Shown here piece by piece: positions 63,353 to 64,000 of a stretch of 64,000 nt of DNA (position 1 is its first letter; every line of letters starts with the position of its first letter). The stretch is from Haliscomenobacter sp965225875 (GTDB taxonomy: Bacteria > Bacteroidota > Bacteroidia > Chitinophagales > Saprospiraceae): contig NZ_CBDDBS010000002.1 of NCBI RefSeq assembly GCF_965225875.1, positions 1,984,001 through 2,048,000 of the forward strand, written 5' to 3'. Below the pieces are notes generated by a model that had not been told where the DNA came from, searched no databases, and worked only from the letters and a program-made list of their open reading frames with translations. A program made the position numbers and the translations under genes.

Positions 63353-64000
63353 ATGCAAAATAGTCAACTCACCCACATTTTATTTGCACTTTCCAAAAAA
63401 GAAAGCCGGGAATTGCGCAAATGGCTGGTCTCTCCCATCCATAATCAACGCTCGGACGTGGTACAATTATATGAGTATCTTACGAGTGGGAACCGCCTTG
63501 AGGATGACAAAAGCCTGGAAAAGGAGCGGATTTTCAGAAAATTGTACCCGAAAGAGGCGTATGATGATGCCAAAATGCGGCAGGTGATTCATTTTTTACA
63601 GGAATCCATTGAGGAATATTTTATTTTTTCAAAGAATCAGGAAGATAGTCTTACGCAACACATTAATTTGGCCAAAGTCTATCGTGAGAAAAAATTACTA
63701 AAGCTCCACGAAAAAACGATGCGAAAAATTGAAGAGGATTTTCAAAAAATCACCTATCGCAATGAAGAAATTTTTGAACAGTCCTATTTGATTGAGAAAG
63801 AAAAATCGACCATGTTCATTGAGCGGTCAAGGGCGGTTTCAACCAATTATCAAGCCATGTCCGACAGCATGGAGATAACCTTCATTTCTCGAAAACTGAA
63901 ATTGACCTGTGCGATGCTTTCGCATCAAAAGATTTATAAAACCAATTACGACTTTGGGCTCCTCGAAGATGTGCTTGGTTTTTTACAGCATAAACCTGAG
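63353..64000 (+). CDS. Unrecognised helical protein, 5' part (3' end outside window)
   Basis: An open frame from ATG 63353 to the last base of the window, 216 codons without a stop. The product begins MQNSQLTHILFALSKKESRE and is helical, charged and rich in Lys, Glu and Gln (for example KVYREKKLLKLHEKTMRKIE), without signal peptide or membrane span in the visible part. Patterns such as ELRKWLVSPIHNQRSDVVQLYEYL suggest a large all-helical cytoplasmic protein; I recognise no family. It is divergent from the T9SS cargo gene and has its own promoter box. Confidence 0.75.
   Translation, partial: MQNSQLTHILFALSKKESRELRKWLVSPIHNQRSDVVQLYEYLTSGNRLEDDKSLEKERIFRKLYPKEAYDDAKMRQVIHFLQESIEEYFIFSKNQEDSLTQHINLAKVYREKKLLKLHEKTMRKIEEDFQKITYRNEEIFEQSYLIEKEKSTMFIERSRAVSTNYQAMSDSMEITFISRKLKLTCAMLSHQKIYKTNYDFGLLEDVLGFLQHKPE

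Overview
The window reads as chromosomal DNA of a member of the phylum Bacteroidota, most likely Saprospiria; Haliscomenobacter-like is a guess from gene style and repeat families. Evidence: promoters of the form TAnnTTTG instead of the E. coli -10, no strong Shine-Dalgarno sequences, a T9SS C-terminal sorting domain, a two-component propeller/Y_Y_Y sensor, DUF3857 and DUF4197 proteins, an OmpR-type regulator paired with its kinase, and a mevalonate-type kinase. No phage, integrase or transposase gene is visible. Base composition is moderate and even, so most of the window looks like ordinary chromosome.

Layout. 1-6.8 kb: end of a metallo-hydrolase, SPOR protein, PLP decarboxylase, a two-component pair on the minus strand and a DUF5691-like protein. 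6.8-17.8 kb: two long-chain acyl-CoA ligases around a CotH-like protein, a 42-residue membrane protein, a DUF3857 protein, ribosomal protein S1, mevalonate kinase and a small secreted protein. 17.8-20.3 kb: an ABC permease. 20.5-31.9 kb: the most unusual block, a 1634-residue propeller sensor kinase with receiver and class III cyclase domains, followed by three tightly spaced genes for exported proteins: WD40-caspase, HExxH peptidase with TPR-like region, and FecR-like protein carrying a 13-residue tandem repeat. 32-36.8 kb (minus): LysM protein, an M1 aminopeptidase fused to a class A beta-lactamase-like domain, and an unknown exported protein. 37-47.7 kb: DUF1080 lipoprotein, tRNA-Asn, sugar kinase, Nif3, zinc-ribbon protein, aminopeptidase P, glycosyltransferase, thioesterase, amino-acid permease, trans-sulfuration enzyme, RsbW-like kinase and YbeY. 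47.7-56.2 kb: lipoprotein, Crp/Fnr regulator, CysQ, GalE, haloperoxidase-like lipoprotein, a TetR/hydrolase pair with shared operators, DUF4197 protein and a second hydrolase. 56.5-64 kb: RadA, DCC protein, AsnRS, a T9SS cargo protein and the 5' part of an unrecognised gene.

The intergenic DNA is also notable. Nearly every gene end carries a long palindrome, drawn from several unrelated sequence families, and in at least seven cases the palindrome contains or overlaps the stop codon of the flanking gene. Some are plain terminators; others (17356-17418, 40528-40640, 43499-43608, 45023-45190) look like dispersed palindromic or REP elements.

The best candidate for an undescribed system is 20536-31926: a periplasmic-sensing hybrid kinase/cyclase next to an apparent operon of exported caspase, metallopeptidase and lysine-rich repeat protein. 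A functional link between these genes is inferred from position and export signals only.
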